Shown here in pieces: positions 47,505-60,773 of a stretch of DNA of 64,000 nucleotides (its first letter is position 1; every line of letters starts with the position of its first letter). The DNA is from Hymenopus coronatus. Lineage: Eukaryota > Arthropoda > Insecta > Mantodea > Hymenopodidae. A program made the position numbers and the translations under genes. The stretch is from contig CM060900.1 of assembly GCA_030762935.1 (NCBI GenBank), positions 395,588,632 through 395,652,631 on the forward strand, written 5' to 3'. The notes beneath the pieces were generated by a model. The model searched no databases. It had not been told where the DNA came from and saw only the letters and a program-made list of their open reading frames with translations.

Positions 47505-50500
47505 AATAAAGTGTACACTGGTCATTCAGTAATATTCATAGGGTTTGTTACATCTCGTTTAAATACCATCTGCACCCTGGAGGTAAATTTATGGTTCTTT
47601 CTACAAAGTTTATGTCAGCACCTTTCACAGAGATACTGAAGACAATCCCCACATTCACAACTACCATTTATATCAGGCCGTTCCAGCTTTGATGCGCAAC
47701 AAAAGTGCACCAAGTCACTTGCGACTTACAGGAGTTTACCTGAAACATGCAATGCGACGCAACATTGAGGGCAAGCTATCGTCGCGGCTGAGTCAAATGT
47801 GGGAAATTAAGCACCTGTACCCAAGTATTGTGCTGCACCCTTTGCCCCAAAACACTACCTAGCTCCCCATCCAGGCCTGTTCCGAACTTTTTGGCTGAGT
47901 AAGTGCAGTACTCTGGATTAGACGAGCCGAGTTAGAGTAGCCTGTTTTTTGAAATTTCTGATTTCCCCAAAATTGGCTGCTAAGGATTTTGATTAAAATA
48001 TCAAATATGTTATATATTTTCTTGGGAAATAAATCCTTTATCTGTAACTTTCTGGAACTACCCTCAAGTCCTTTTAATCCGGAAGGAATTTTGTATAACT
48101 TTATATAGCTGGTAACATTAAGTTTATAGAAAATACGCACTGCACAACGGATGTATAACTCTCTAAAACACTAACTTTATTTCAAATAACTTTTTAGTAA
48201 CATCATCCATTTCCAAGCTATGCACGTTAACTGGTTTTAATTTATCAGTATGTTGTAAGTTTTTACAGTCTGTTGTTGATCAGCTGTTTCTGTTTATGTC
48301 ATGAGAAGAGTATATGATTTCAAGGCTAGCATATAACGAAGCCTTTAAATATTAATCAGAAAAATTAGCTTTTCTGAAGGTAGTTTTAGAAGCCTTAAAA
48401 ATATAATTAACATTGCATGGAGAAAACTATATAAAAATAAGAATTCTGCCTTGTCGCTATTCAGCTATTTCTCGAAATAGCATGCAAAGACTACTGTCGG
48501 TGCAGTCATAAATACAAATTTGACAACCATCTGTATTCCTCCGCGTTAACCTGGTATTTATATCATTTGTGATAAAAAACACAAACAAAGGTCACGTTGA
48601 AAGTACAGACCTTCCTACTGGTTTTAAATTTGTGGTGCGGGCGAGAACTGAACCCACAATCTCCTGGTTGTCAGTTCAGTGTGTTTATCTATTATAGTAA
48701 GGAGTAGGTGGATTATACATAAAATGAAAAAAAAAAAAAATAGGAAAGGAGATATGGGAAAAAAACGTTCCAGGCTGAGATCAGGACATCTCTCTGGTGT
48801 TTGTTAGGTGTAAGGTCTGAAGAATCCTGGTAAAGCTTCAGTCAAGGGCAATATTAGAGAGATTTAAATTGCAGAGCTCCCGTTCACGAGTACGTGCGTT
48901 AATAAACTCGACTAACCTTATCAATTTTAGTGATTATTATTCAAGGACAATGCTATCGTGTTCCGAATATTTACAACGAATTTCTTCAGATAGCATAAAT
49001 CTTAGGTGCCAAATAATGCTGTTATTATTAAGCGGAAATTTCTATTTGACCTAAACAATACATAAACGAAAACAACACGAAGATGCTAGTCTGTCAGTCT
49101 GGAGCTAAACATTAGGTAGATAAGAAGAAGTGGTACGTTCATAAACTTAATGTACAAGAAGCTCTGAATGTAGAATGTGAATTCGGATCGTGTATCTTGT
49201 TCAAGTATATTAATTTACATACTCTTGTTATATTAAACTTGTATTGTGGATTGCTTGGATGTAAGTATTTTAACGTAAATATATTTTTCTTTTTCAGGTA
49301 GTGTAAATAATAACGAGCTTACCAACAAGAAGTGATGGTTTAAGCAAGATTGAAGGTGACGAAGCCCTTTTAAAAGGTACTTAAAAGCATTTATTTTGGA
49401 ATTAGGACTTCAAATCTTGAATATCTAATTTGGTGCTTAGTAAACCATGTTATAGGTACAAGAGAAGATGAGTTTAGTACACAAGCCACCTGTTCTAATA
49501 CATTACCTCTTAGGTATTAATGTCATGTGAGGAATCGCAACCACGTACGTCCAAAGGGCAACATATCTTCCGCTTGTTCTGGTCATGTTTCACATCATCC
49601 GCGCTTCCTCTTGACTCACCTGCACCCATTTCCATTTGTTCCTAGCTGAGAGCCAGAGACAGGGAGAGAGTCTTACCTCCTGATGTCACGCAGCTTCAGG
49701 TGCCTGACTGTCCTACATGCTTGTACTAGTACGTCACCTTGCTGAACATGAGAGGGAGCTGAGTTTCAGTCTTAACATACCGTGAATGCATTGTTGGGAA
49801 TGAAGTTAACAGGATTGAGTTTTTAATGTTATCTTTAGGGCAATTGTTCAGCTGTATTAATCAAGTAGCAGCTATGATATGGTAATAATAATTCCAGGAA
49901 CTAAAATTTCACCTAAGGTCCACACTTCAATGCTCACGAAAAACAAAGTACCTTGGCGTCTCCTCTGCTTAAAAATGCCTAACTTCTTTCCCAGCAGGTA
50001 CCTTATAGTTTTACGAATCGTATTCGTCACACATCTATGATCACAAACCTGATGATCTATAATATGAAAAAGTCAATATCTAAAATATGCGAAGTGGTGC
50101 TTCATCTTATAGTTTTTAACTTTCAAATGTTGTCAAAATATCAGTTCATTTGACGAAACCTTCATTCCGCTGAGTGGATTCAGGAACATTGCAGAGAACC
50201 TTCTAAAATGTACTCATAGCGCCAGAAGTGCTAAGTGGTTCATTTTGACAAATCATTAAACATCAAGAAACATTTCAGTATATGCAGCACTTCTTAGTTC
50301 ATTTATTTATTTATTTTTGTCGTAAGTATAGACGATATGAATGATTTCTTAAGTACATCCTGAAAGGGCATAGGACTGCTGCAAGTGGAGAAGATCTATT
50401 ATAACGTTTCATATAATTCCACCTAAGTATATAAAATCAGAACTGAGGTTTTCCTGGCAAATATTTACTTGAAGTTGTTCTCGGACTTTCAGCCAGGTGA

Positions 50501-51255
50501 CAAAGATATACATCCTCCCTTCTACAGGAAAACTGAACTATGAGGGAAGAATTCCACTGCTATTTATAGGCAGATGTCCTTTGGGTGGTGCAAGCCAAGA
50601 GATAAAATATGATTGGCTCGGCTACTTTACAGACCATCACATAAAGCTATACTGTGATATAGCTGAACTTGAGCAAAAACCCTTTTGGAAACTTCGCACG
50701 AAAATTCCTTGCGGGTTAGTCCATGTGTCGCATGGTCCTCATAGTTAACTCAGGATTTTTAGCGGACTTATTCTGGCAGAGGCGCTTTATAACTGCTGTG
50801 CAGGTAGAAGTAGAAGTCCAGAGACACGACTATCTGTTATCCTCTGGTTATTTTCTTTTTTACTCCCCTATTCCAATAGCAGGATCATTTAGCTATTAGT
50901 GTGGTGTTTTTGAAGCTTGCTCTGTAACCAAATTCAATGCAGTGTTCTGCCAGTCTATATGTTTCACTTGCCTTAGTCTGATGTTTCTTTGGTGTTCAGA
51001 AATGCCCAACCCTCCAGGACATCTACATGTAAATAGTACTGAATTGTTCCCTCACAGTTCAGTTTATCTAAAGGGAATCCCAAAGTTGACTTTCAAACGT
51101 CGGAGTTTCAATCTTTCACACCCTGGCTGTAAACCTGAGGAAAATTGCAGACGCACCGTATAAATTAGTTCTTGTACACTAAATCTCCCTTGGACTCTTA
51201 TATTTAAACTAGCTTAGATTATCTTTTTCATCACAGTCAGTTGATTGTGTTTCAC
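47505..51255. other. No supported gene; tRNA-like patch at 48620-48690
   Basis: Mostly AT-rich. On the minus strand near 48630-48690, cactgaactgacaaccagg and tgtgggttcagttctc resemble the tRNA-like head of a SINE. Frames at 47859-48140 (93 codons), 50497-50748 (83 codons) and 50942-51163 have no recognisable motif. A poly-A run lies at about 48726-48740. Confidence 0.45.
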
Positions 51256-51262
51256 AGTCATT

Positions 51263-51975
51263 TCAAATAATTATGAATGTTTCAGCAATGGACCACTTTG
51301 GCCCTACTAGTTGTCTGAAGTAGTTGCCCATTAATTCTAAGTCTGCTTCGGTTTCTTCTTCAAACATAGAGACTACACATGGTATATTCTGTGCCCATCT
51401 GTTGTGATGAAGCTTCATGACATGCTCCGCCTCTTCCAATTTAATTATTGCGGCCTCTTGCGCGATGTCCTCGGAAAACTTGATCACTTGGAGCTTTATG
51501 TTTGAAACTCTACCCCTTGTATTACATCACGATTTGTTGTTCCATCTTCCTTTAACATGTCTCTAATGAGCTCATTTTTTTGTCTGATAGGAACCGGGTA
51601 TGGCACACAGCTATGATGATTGGAGTAATGCATGTGTGTAGAGTAATTGTCCATCCAGAAGTATGAATTACAGTTGTACAAGGTCTTCCATGCTGAGCTA
51701 TTCATTTCTTACTTGTTCATTTTGTTAGTTACAGAGTCGGGCTGGCCTAGCTACACATATTCTTCTACTTTTTGCAGCTCCGTTCCATCGATTATAGTTG
51801 GGTCTACTGGCTTGGTGGATATTAGTTTAATTTTATTGCAGGTTATCGAGAACCCCACAATTTGTCTGAGGGTGTTGGTTCAATCAGCATTTAGAGAAGC
51901 TCTCTGGAACAATTGGCAGGTAACATAACATTATCGGCGAATCTTATTTGACGAAATAGGTGTAGGCATAAGAAA
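51263..51975 (-). pseudogene. Fragment of LINE reverse transcriptase, C-terminal half
   Basis: Read across frames on the minus strand: QIRFADNVMLPANCSREL, equivalent to the RFADD catalytic block with the second aspartate replaced by asparagine; then STKPVDPTIIDGTELQKVEE and YVYLGQPDSVTNKMNK, equivalent to the family's EYIYLGQ block. After frameshifts come QKNELIRDMLKEDG, KFSEDIAQEAAIIKLEEAEH, LHHNRWAQNIPCVV and FRQLVGPKWS, matching the GH-R-NRW and RW-DD-F regions after the reverse transcriptase. This arrangement is seen in RTE/CR1/Daphne-type LINEs; I cannot fix the clade. Frames at 51263-51487 and 51496-51705 cover the better-preserved pieces. Confidence 0.65.
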
Positions 51976-52029
51976 TTTTGTGAACAGTAAGGATGCGAAA
52001 AAACTTGGGACTTATCTGTAAGTGCAGTG

Positions 52030-52260
52030 GATAAGTTTAACTAGTTTAGGATAGGTAGTCAGACAGAAAAATTCAATGCCATAGCCGGTATTTAAACCAC
52101 GGATCTCCGTCTCTAGTCAGTTGCTGTAACCACAGAGGTACCATAGCAACATACCAAATCAGCATTACATTCTTCAACTGTCTCATGTGTTTCCAGTAAA
52201 CCGCAAGGTGATCTCAACTTATTTTGAGATGACATACTCCAATGGTAACTTACAATGCCG
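52030..52260 (-). repeat. tRNA-like SINE, family D, copy 2
   Basis: Minus-strand tacctctgtggttacagcaa, ccgtggtttaaataccggct, and atggcattgaatttttctgt. Sequence at 52190-52260 also aligns with 61570-61630 (cagtaaacc, caatggtaacttacaatg), so the shared unit extends beyond the tRNA-like head. Confidence 0.65.
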
Positions 52261-52309
52261 TAAGTACTTTAAGCCCCGGAGTTCATATTTTTAGCAATTA
52301 TAGGTCAAT

Positions 52310-52445
52310 TAGTGTTGGTGAATTGCTTTTCCACACAAGCCATGTATATGACAGGATTTGGATAGACAGAGCCAGACTGAACAGTTCAATGCCATAGCCG
52401 GATTTGGACCACGGATCTCATGCTCTTAACCCCCTTTTGCGACTA
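52310..52445 (-). repeat. tRNA-like SINE, family D, copy 3
   Basis: Minus-strand agatccgtggtccaaatccg, gctatggcattgaactgttc, then atacatggcttgtgtggaaa, which is shared with the plus-strand copy at 61.7 kb (atacacggtttgtgtggaaa). Confidence 0.7.
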
Positions 52446-52449
52446 AAAT

Positions 52450-53865
52450 CAAATAGTCAAACTTCATTGCATATCTTCACATTTCTGCAGCTACCTTTTC
52501 TGGTACTTGAAGTAAATTTGGCTAACGTACATAGTAAAACATATTAGGCTTTTTATGCTTTCGAACCGTTGCTGTGGAGCTGCAAAACTTGCGGTAAACT
52601 AAGAAAAATGCATGCGGTGAATGACGTGCCTAAGTGTTGGCAGGACCTTCATATCACTTTAGATAAACAATTACAATGCATAAACCAAGGAATTATGAAC
52701 AAAGTATTTTATTAAAGTTGCTCATATAATTTGTATATTGCTGTTATCCAAGTATTTGCATACCAAAGCAAATATATAACATTGTCAAAAGTTTTTAGAG
52801 GTTTATTTTGTTTTGCAGGAGACTGATTTATAAATAAAATTCCATTTTAACTGACATTGCTATAGAAGACGTTAATTATTGGTGTGCATTTTTACAAGCT
52901 TCAACAGGATTGTAAACTAAATAATAACGCATTTTACCTGAAGTGAAGGTTACAAGTATGTTTTGAAGATGTGCAAACAAGGATAGCAATCAAATCGATT
53001 TTTGTGTTCTGGTGAATATGTAGATCTTAACCGACTAAGTCTCACTTGCACCGGCTTACTTCCACAACTTACGAACTTCGTATAAAAAAGGAAGGATTAT
53101 CCTTTCAGGGATTATAAGGGAGCAAAAGGTTAGTGGGATATGGCATAACAACAGCACAGTGAGTGGAAAATAGAGCCGTTCTTTGATTTATTTGAATTTT
53201 TCTGATACCTCCGAAACACTCAGGTCTGATTTCTGCTATAGGCACCTAACAAATCCATAGCGATCTGTGAATGGATCTTAAATGTTTAAACTTTTTGGCT
53301 GTTTCTGGTAAATTAACTGAATATTTACTCACGACGTTATCATTGTCAAGTATTACAATAAGAAAATGGTCAAACACTTTTATTAAAGTAGTTTTATCAA
53401 AAATATAGTCATTCATAATAGATTTAAAACACACGGGTTTTCAGTTTTTTAATGAGTTATATATTGCAATTTGCTCTTCTGTGTTGTGCAGAACAGCAGG
53501 ATTAAAATATTTCGAAACTAAATAAAGAATACTCTAATATAATTCACACTCAACACTGATGATTGAATAAACTTTCACTTTTGAGATGCACCAGGAACGA
53601 ACTGTAGTCTTAGATTAGTGTTTATTAATTTTCTTGCAACCGTGTCTAGTGTATATCGTTGTATATTAATGAATTTATGGCGCAAAGTAGGACTTTTTGA
53701 CAACGACTGTATAATAGGACATGTGGTTTATATATTCTCTAGGAACATTATGAAAGTCCCAGTTACAAATAAATAAGATGTTAAAATTGCGTTGAGAGAG
53801 GTTTCAAATTGCTATCTTCCATCTGTGAGTTTAACTCTGAGGGGACAGCTCACCGGAACTGGTAC
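52450..53865. other. No supported gene
   Basis: Strongly AT-rich; nothing recognisable. Confidence 0.5.
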
Positions 53866-53869
53866 GAGT

Positions 53870-54230
53870 ATATAGGGTTGACCATTTTAGTTATCTCATT
53901 GCATTCTTCGTACACAGCTATTCAGAATGTTCGTTGTTATATACGTTGGTTTAAGAGCAATTGCAAGGTACTGTGTACAGATTTCGTTTAGCTGTTATGC
54001 GGCGTGAGAAAAGGTAGGCTCCCACTTAACGAAACCAATTGGACCATAAAATGTCTATCACAACGTCGTCCAAATAAAACACGAATATAACTTTTACTTT
54101 CCTACATAATACCAAGCAACTTTTATTCAAGGCATTTCTTTTTACCAAGCTTAGCTTTGGAGTTGATGTACAGTCTCAACTTAAATGGTTCACTCTTTAT
54201 GCAGTGCAGTTAAATGTGCATTCAGTGAGG
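53870..54230. repeat. Diverged dispersed repeat, copy 2 (pair at 4778)
   Basis: Direct-orientation partner of 4778-5160 through the shared blocks listed there. The small frame at 53809-53991 overlaps it and is not a gene. Confidence 0.65.
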
Positions 54231-54234
54231 CCAT

Positions 54235-55155
54235 CAAATGGGCATTTGAGCATCAGACAACTTTGATAACGACGAAAGTGATACCAATCACAAATAAGAG
54301 ACAGAAATAAGGAGGTGTGCCGATAATCCATGTTACAGATATATATGCTGATAAGGTTCTATAAAAATACTCTGAAGTTACATACATACCCAGCAGTCGT
54401 ACTGTAACCCGGCTACGTCCACTTGTTTGCGAAATTTGCTTGGACTGCAGTGATCTCGGAATTGCTTCGCTTGTTCACTAGCGGTGAATGACTAGCTCAA
54501 AGATGTATGTGTCAGTTTTGAACGCGAAGTACCAAGTTACCTTTCTCTGTTTTTGCTGTAAACACAAGAGTTCGTTCATTGTGCATCTCGAAAGAAAGTG
54601 AAAGTATATTCAAACATCTGTGTTGAGTGTGATTTATTTTAGACTATTCTTCTCATTGTTGTTGTTCTTGACTTATTACTATACAAGTTTGAACAAATAA
54701 CGTTTATGCACGATGCATACGTAAATAGATTTATAAATATGTAGATAATTTCAATTGACATTTCCTGCAAGCAAAAATAAGTTGGGTGTGTATATATGTA
54801 TATATACACACAACCAGAAACCAGCAGTATTAAGTATCAATTAATTTGTTCATTTGATGTTTCATTTCCGATTTAAGCTGCATACCCATTCATTCACCAA
54901 CACACCCATCACCCCCTCCCACAAACACACACATACACTCCTGTCTCACCGTCTCTCAAATCTTCTTCCAAAAATGATTTTGGATACAGAGTACTCAAAT
55001 CATATTTCCCATGAAATTTCAATAAACAGTTTTCGGGTGGAATGAATTTATTCCTCTAGCTACTATAAGTGATAATTCTGTATTTCGAAATTACAAATAT
55101 AGTTATTTAAAGAAAAAATGTTTAGTTGCTACTGAGCAGAAAACTGGAGAGCCTA
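54235..55155. other. No supported gene; simple sequence at 54788-54810 and 54895-54940
   Basis: Contains a TATA/TGTA/CACA alternating tract near 54790 and a CA/CCCA-rich tract near 54895-54940. No gene is recognised. Confidence 0.5.
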
Positions 55156-55159
55156 TGTG

Positions 55160-55455
55160 TTAAGCCGTAATCTGTGGCTTACGGGTAACGTGCTAGACTG
55201 TGATTCCTAAGTTCGCGGGTTCAAACCTGGCGGAGGGCGATAGATTTTTTCTGGCGAAAAAAAAATGTTAACATGGCTTCCTTTGGATGGGAAGTTGGCT
55301 CCGTGTCGTAGGTTTACGGTACGTAAAAGAACCTCAAGTCTTATAAAGAGACTTACGAGCAAAATTAAGTGGTCTTTCACTCCCAGTATAGAATGGGATG
55401 CCAAGAACCGTATTAGTTAAGGAGCGTCCATAAACAAAACTCAATTTAAATTTAT
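55160..55455 (+). repeat. tRNA-derived SINE, family B, copy 6 (best preserved)
   Basis: Head with gtggcttacgggtaacgtgc (A-box region) and B box gcgggttcaaacctgg. The body has catggcttcctttggatgg, ctccgtgtcgtaggtttacg, aaaagaacctcaagtc, aattaagtggtctttcac, agtatagaatgggatgcc and agcgtccataaacaaaactc at the 3' end. Confidence 0.88.
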
Positions 55456-55516
55456 TACTTATTAAGTATTGATTCTCAATTTTAACAGACAGATAAAAAC
55501 CGTTCTGTTTATATAC

Positions 55517-55548
55517 CGATCTGTTATTGAGATCTCAATAACAGATCG
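55517..55548. repeat. 32 bp perfect palindrome
   Basis: The 16-base half cgatctgttattgaga is followed directly by its exact reverse complement, with no spacer; the centre is agatct. It directly precedes a tRNA-like sequence. Confidence 0.95.
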
Positions 55549-55890
55549 AGGTAACGTATGCGACTCGCATTCGGAAGGCTGGCTTCAATCTTCGCAAACA
55601 GTCTTTCTTACTCAGGGGCTTTCCGTGGCTTCCTCGCGATCAGCAGGCATTTATTTCTCATCAATCAGGCGTGCTTCTAGGTTCGTAATGTATGTTGGTG
55701 CGGACAGATGGCGCAAATCCATTCTCAATTGGTAGAATACTCCTCGAGGACACACTAAGGGGCTACCAGATCGGTGGGTGGCTTCATCGCCCCCTTAAAC
55801 GGCTTTAGCAGTGGGACGAGTCATCAAGGTTGGAAATTTTAGGGACTTTGCGCATCTTTGTGGCCCGTCTGTGGCCTGTGAACTTTTATA
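55549..55890 (+). repeat. Possible tRNA-headed SINE after the palindrome
   Basis: aggtaacgtatgcgactcgc resembles a tRNA A-box region and ggctggcttcaatcttcg a degraded B box. The less AT-rich body (caggggctttccgtgg, cagatggcgcaaatccattc, tggcttcatcgcccccttaa) continues to about 55890. The 88-codon frame at 55469-55735 spans the palindrome and is not supported as a gene. Confidence 0.4.
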
Positions 55891-55894
55891 GTTC

Positions 55895-58800
55895 TCTCAC
55901 TTCATCCCTTACTCCTGGAAGGTAAGCCACAATAGATCTGTGTAGGTCGCAGTGCACGAGGAGCCCCAACCCTCACCGTTGTCAACCCTTTATACCTGTG
56001 ACCCATACTTTTTATTACAAACGCTCGACAAAAGTTGTAATTGTTTCTAACGAAACTCACCTGAAGTAAACAGAATCTTTTAACACTACAACATTTATGC
56101 CAGCAAAATGTTTCTAGAAACTTTTCAAATGCAAAGATAAACATTCAGATGCATGTAAACAAATCTTGGCTGAAGATGTTATTTGAAGGGGTGTATTTAT
56201 TTAAAGATATACACAAGTGGACGTTTAAAATTCGAAACTAATTATACCAGCTTTTTGAAATTTATACCCCATGTGTATTATAATGTAAATAAAATTAGAG
56301 TGCAAATTTCATTTATTTTGCTGTAATGGTTTGAAAGTTATGGTCAAATGTATTTATGTTTTTGTCTCGTCACAAGAAAATTCCATTGAAACTAAAAAAT
56401 TCAAATCTTGGTCTCATATTTTAACCCTAGGCTCAAAACAAACCTTTTTTTTTAACTGATCTAGGTTTCTCAGTGTCTTGTTTGGTTTAGTTATAAATCT
56501 GCGTCTTTATTATAAAATATAATTTTTCTTTTGAAAAATAAAAACACACATTTAAATACATCTGATAGTAAAACCGGGTAATTCTTATTCACTGTCTGTC
56601 ATTGAATACGTACAGCAAACTTTATTTAGGCAACACAAAAACTGCTCCGCAAGGAGCATTTTACACGAAGAAGAATGCTGAAAATATTAATAGCGAGAAA
56701 ACAAGGAAAGATTTGAATGTATGGCTCACATTAAAATCCATCAGGTTGGTAGGTTGGACCATCGGCTTTCTTTTTCCTCTCCTCTGCTCTTGATGACTTT
56801 TCTGTTCTTTTCTTACTACATTGCTGCTTTTCTACGGCATAACTTCGTTTTTTCTGCTTTGCCTGTTGCGAATGAGATCTCATTGAACTGAAGCTTTTGT
56901 TGCCGAGTCCAGTATAGTTTCATCTCTAATGCTTTGACTTAAGGCATATAAAAATGGCACCTGGTGCCCAATTATACTTGTTTTGTATTCTCTAATGTTT
57001 AAATTATTTTATTGAATTAAACTAAAAAATCCAATTTTTTGTGATTTTTCATGAAATTTCAATATACATAACCTTAAATAGCTGTCAGTATGCATTGACC
57101 TACACCAACCGGAAAGGTGCACAGGTTGTGTGTTCTTTTAGAAGCGCAAAACGGTAATTTTCAGAGTAAAAATGCTTTGGTGTATGAAAACAAAAACATT
57201 TTCTATACAAGTAGTTTTCAGTAGCTCTGATGTACACACAAAAACACAACTTTTAAGTAGTTTTCAGTAAAACATGAAAATAAACCCGTAGAAATACTTT
57301 CCTGCCTGGTATGTGTAGCTCCGTTAAACTCATATGAGGTTTGAAGCATTTTGTATTTTTCCTCTCGGTACTTTGTTTCATTAGCGTTAGTTTTATTTAA
57401 TTTTGCTGTTAAACCCACTCAAATTCACTCTTACATCTTCTGCCCAAAAAGGTCCATACCGACGCCGAGAATGGAATCCGCGAACCCTAGAAAATGTTGC
57501 TTTATACAAAATAGTGTGACTATCCAGTGTTTAATTGTTGCTTTATTAAGTTATTACCGTCTCTTTGTTAACACCATCTAGTTAAAATGTAGACGGTGAT
57601 CAGTTGGCGTTACTAACACTTCACTCGCTGGGAATTAGTTCAATTTCCTTCGTCGCTTCACTTTCTTCCCTGATGTCATCGCGAGGTGATATACGCAAAT
57701 AGGCACGACGGAGCCTATTCTTCTAGAAGGTTCACTCGCTGGGGAGTCGAACACAAGACTTCTGCAGTGTCTCACGGAGGCAAGCACTCACTAAATGTAA
57801 CACCGTCATCATGAAATCCCTTAGAGGACATCACTTTTCCCCGCGAACGAAACGCACTCGCCAACTCACCAACTGTCTGTGTTACTGACTAGCTCATTGA
57901 TTGGACCAAGCAAGAATACTCGTGTATACATCAGCTGACGTGTCCACCGAATGTTCTGGAGGTGCTCTGGAATGGGGAAGAAACTTCCAGGGGATTCTAG
58001 TTATATCTCGTAGCGCAGTGTATGTGCTGGGTCAGAGCGCCGCTTATCCTTATTTATCTCTTACCAGCCCAGTGAGTTGGCTCTAGCAAATTGATAACTT
58101 GTCACGTAGATAAGTCAAAATGTACGGCATTTAAATTGTTATAAACTTAAAATTCTCCAGGACACTAAAACTGTCTAAAATCCAATAAAGTCATAGTTGT
58201 AGAGTTTGGGTATACGACAAAAAAGGAGTAACCTCTGAAGATGAATAAAATGGCTAAGCTTTGAAATAACTTACATACGAAACGTAAAGCGACGAGGTTC
58301 AAACCAAGGAGGAGCTGCTAATTGTTCTGAAGTACGATATCGTTACATCACCAAATCCTTGGCAGAAGTTTAGTCTTTAGAAGGATGAGAGCGATAACAT
58401 TACTCGGACAAACTTTGGGCAGCACGGAGCTTCTCGTTAACCAAACACCTTGAGCATCTCCTGTTTGCATATCGCGCCCTTGTATAATGAGCTATCTCTC
58501 TCTCTCTGCGTTGTTAACTGTTTCATTTGACTGATCACTACGTTAATGACAAACAGCCTCTGTAGACACTAGTTTCTTGACTATTTCAAAGTTCTGCAAG
58601 AAAAGCTCTCGATAATAGAACAAAAAAACAGTAACACGTAAATAAGCTATCATCTTTAGCTTTTGTCACAATTATGTTTACTTTCTCTGTTATTATATGC
58701 GAGTTTAATGCAGGAATTTTAGTTCTCGGGACTCCGAAAAATAAAAATTATTTTATTTATTTGAAGTCTGGTCGCGAAAACCTCAGACTGAATAGTATGT

Positions 58801-59225
58801 TAGAATTTGTTTTATCTCTTTTTCTCTGTGAAAATGGATTTTTTGATTTAAATGCCTCATTTTTCTCGGAAACAATGGAATAAAGATAAAGCAAATATAA
58901 GAAAGATAAAAGCAAACTCTAAGTTATGTTGTGGATTTATGCTGATGTTTCTAAGATGTTTGATTATTTTGTTTTAAAATCCAACTTCTGATGAATGGGA
59001 GTCAAACCATACTAAAATTGACAGAAAATCCGATGTTACTTAATTATTAAACTTATTATACATACGTAGATGAATGAGCTCAGAAGGCATGCATCTATAT
59101 CCTGTAAACGTCTCAGTCTGATATCTTAAATAATTGAGAGAGTGGATCCTGAATCTATAAAACCTTAAAGTTTCCAAAAAGCTCATGAAGCCGTGGGTTT
59201 CCCACCCAAAAATTGAAAAGTTAAA
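55895..59225. other. No supported gene
   Basis: AT-rich with GC-richer patches at 57590-57800 and 57900-58080. A B-box-like gaggttcaaaccaagg occurs near 58283. No domain or repeat family is recognised. Confidence 0.45.
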
Positions 59226-59229
59226 AATT

Positions 59230-59231
59230 AC

Positions 59232-59268
<37 letters not shown>

Positions 59269-59320
59269 TAAAAAGAATAACAACAACAATAATAAAATAA
59301 AAGTAATAATAACAACAACG

Positions 59321-59382
<62 letters not shown>

Positions 59383-59394
59383 AATGATAATAAT
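59230..59394. repeat. (AAT)n microsatellite
   Basis: About 165 bp of AAT with AAC and AAAT interruptions. The minus-strand poly-Leu/Ile/Tyr frames (up to 122 codons) are artefacts of this tract. Confidence 0.95.
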
Positions 59395-59399
59395 ACACT

Positions 59400-60765
59400 C
59401 GCTGCCATTCATATATGCAGGTTGTCCCAGAATTCGAACCCACAAATTGGCAGGATTCTATAGGGTTACAAAATAAATATTTTCAGATAGAGAATCTATA
59501 ATCTGTGGATTCTACATTCTTTGTTACAGCAGCACAAAATGTATTAAGGGTAAGCACGCCACTGATCAAACCGCAGTGGACCGTGACGTAACCTCCTGGA
59601 TTTCGGAGAGCGTAATATAGAATATTATTTAGCGCTATGAATAGCGAGTCGGCATTGGGATGTGATATTGAGGGAGTTGAGGGTTCAGACCTTTATAGAT
59701 ACATTTATTTTTATATTGTCTCCTTTTTTGCATTGTATAATGAGCTGTTCGTATTTTACTGCGGTACTCAATATAATTTATTTGTACTGACAAATAAAAT
59801 AAATTTTATATACGATTAGCATGCAGATGCTAAGTTGCTCGTAGAGTCAACGAATGTTTTAATAGCAATGCATTTAACACCTATAGGGGTACACTTCTCC
59901 GTACCCCTCGAAGGAGTTAACCAAATTCCAATATATCACACATTAACGTGTTACGTATGTTACAATTGTAGGTAAAGTTTGCGATTAACGAAACAATAAT
60001 ATCACTGTGCTAAATGAACTTTAAATAAAATAAAAATGAACAACCATCTTTGCTGTAAAACGAGAATCTACATAAAACGAATTAAGAACTATGTACTAGT
60101 GAGGATAGTGAATTTTACCTTTTCATCTCTGCTTGAAATCCAAATAGAGACTTCGAGAAAGAATACAATATGTAAACGCAAAATACAGCAGGTAACCTGA
60201 GGAACGTTTCGATGTGACCATCTGCAACATCCCTGCGGGCATTGCACCTACGAAGGAATGAACTTCGCGTCCTGCCAGAAATTCTAGGATTGCTGTGAAC
60301 CTCATCACAAGAAGCTAAAGTTCTTGACAGTAATTGTTCATCTGCTTCGTAGTCACGCTTAGGCATTAGATAAGATTTTAAGAAACTCAGTCTAGCAGGA
60401 CCGCGTAGCTCAAGTGGTCAAAACGCTATTATACGTACATACGGATAAAATCAAAGTACCTAGTGCTGTACAAATCCTGATAGTATCCCAGACTTCTTTA
60501 TTGCACTGATAAAATCATATTTCAGTTACTAAGTTTCCAACCTCACATTACATAAATGTTTTCCACATACCTAATTGTTTTATTGCATTAGTCTGCGCAG
60601 GTTCCTTAACAATGACCACAGTTAATATTGAACGCTACCTATATATTATTCAGAGTCGTTTGAAAGTAATGTAGTATACTGGAGGGTTTGACTTCAGAAA
60701 TGTAAACTAAGTGTATTAAAGCTGCTCTAATGATGTATGCTTTGTAAAAACAAGAAAATGAAAAC
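59400..60765. other. No supported gene; tRNA-like patch near 60395
   Basis: Minus frames at 60115-60366 (83 codons) show no motif. The sequence gaccgcgtagctcaagtggt near 60400 resembles a SINE A box but no B box follows clearly. Confidence 0.45.
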
Positions 60766-60773
60766 ACTAAAAT

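Noticed and set aside
59040..59408. Hydrophobic Leu/Ile-rich frames, also at 3814-4014 and 27382-27609
   Set aside because: They are translations of AAT microsatellites.
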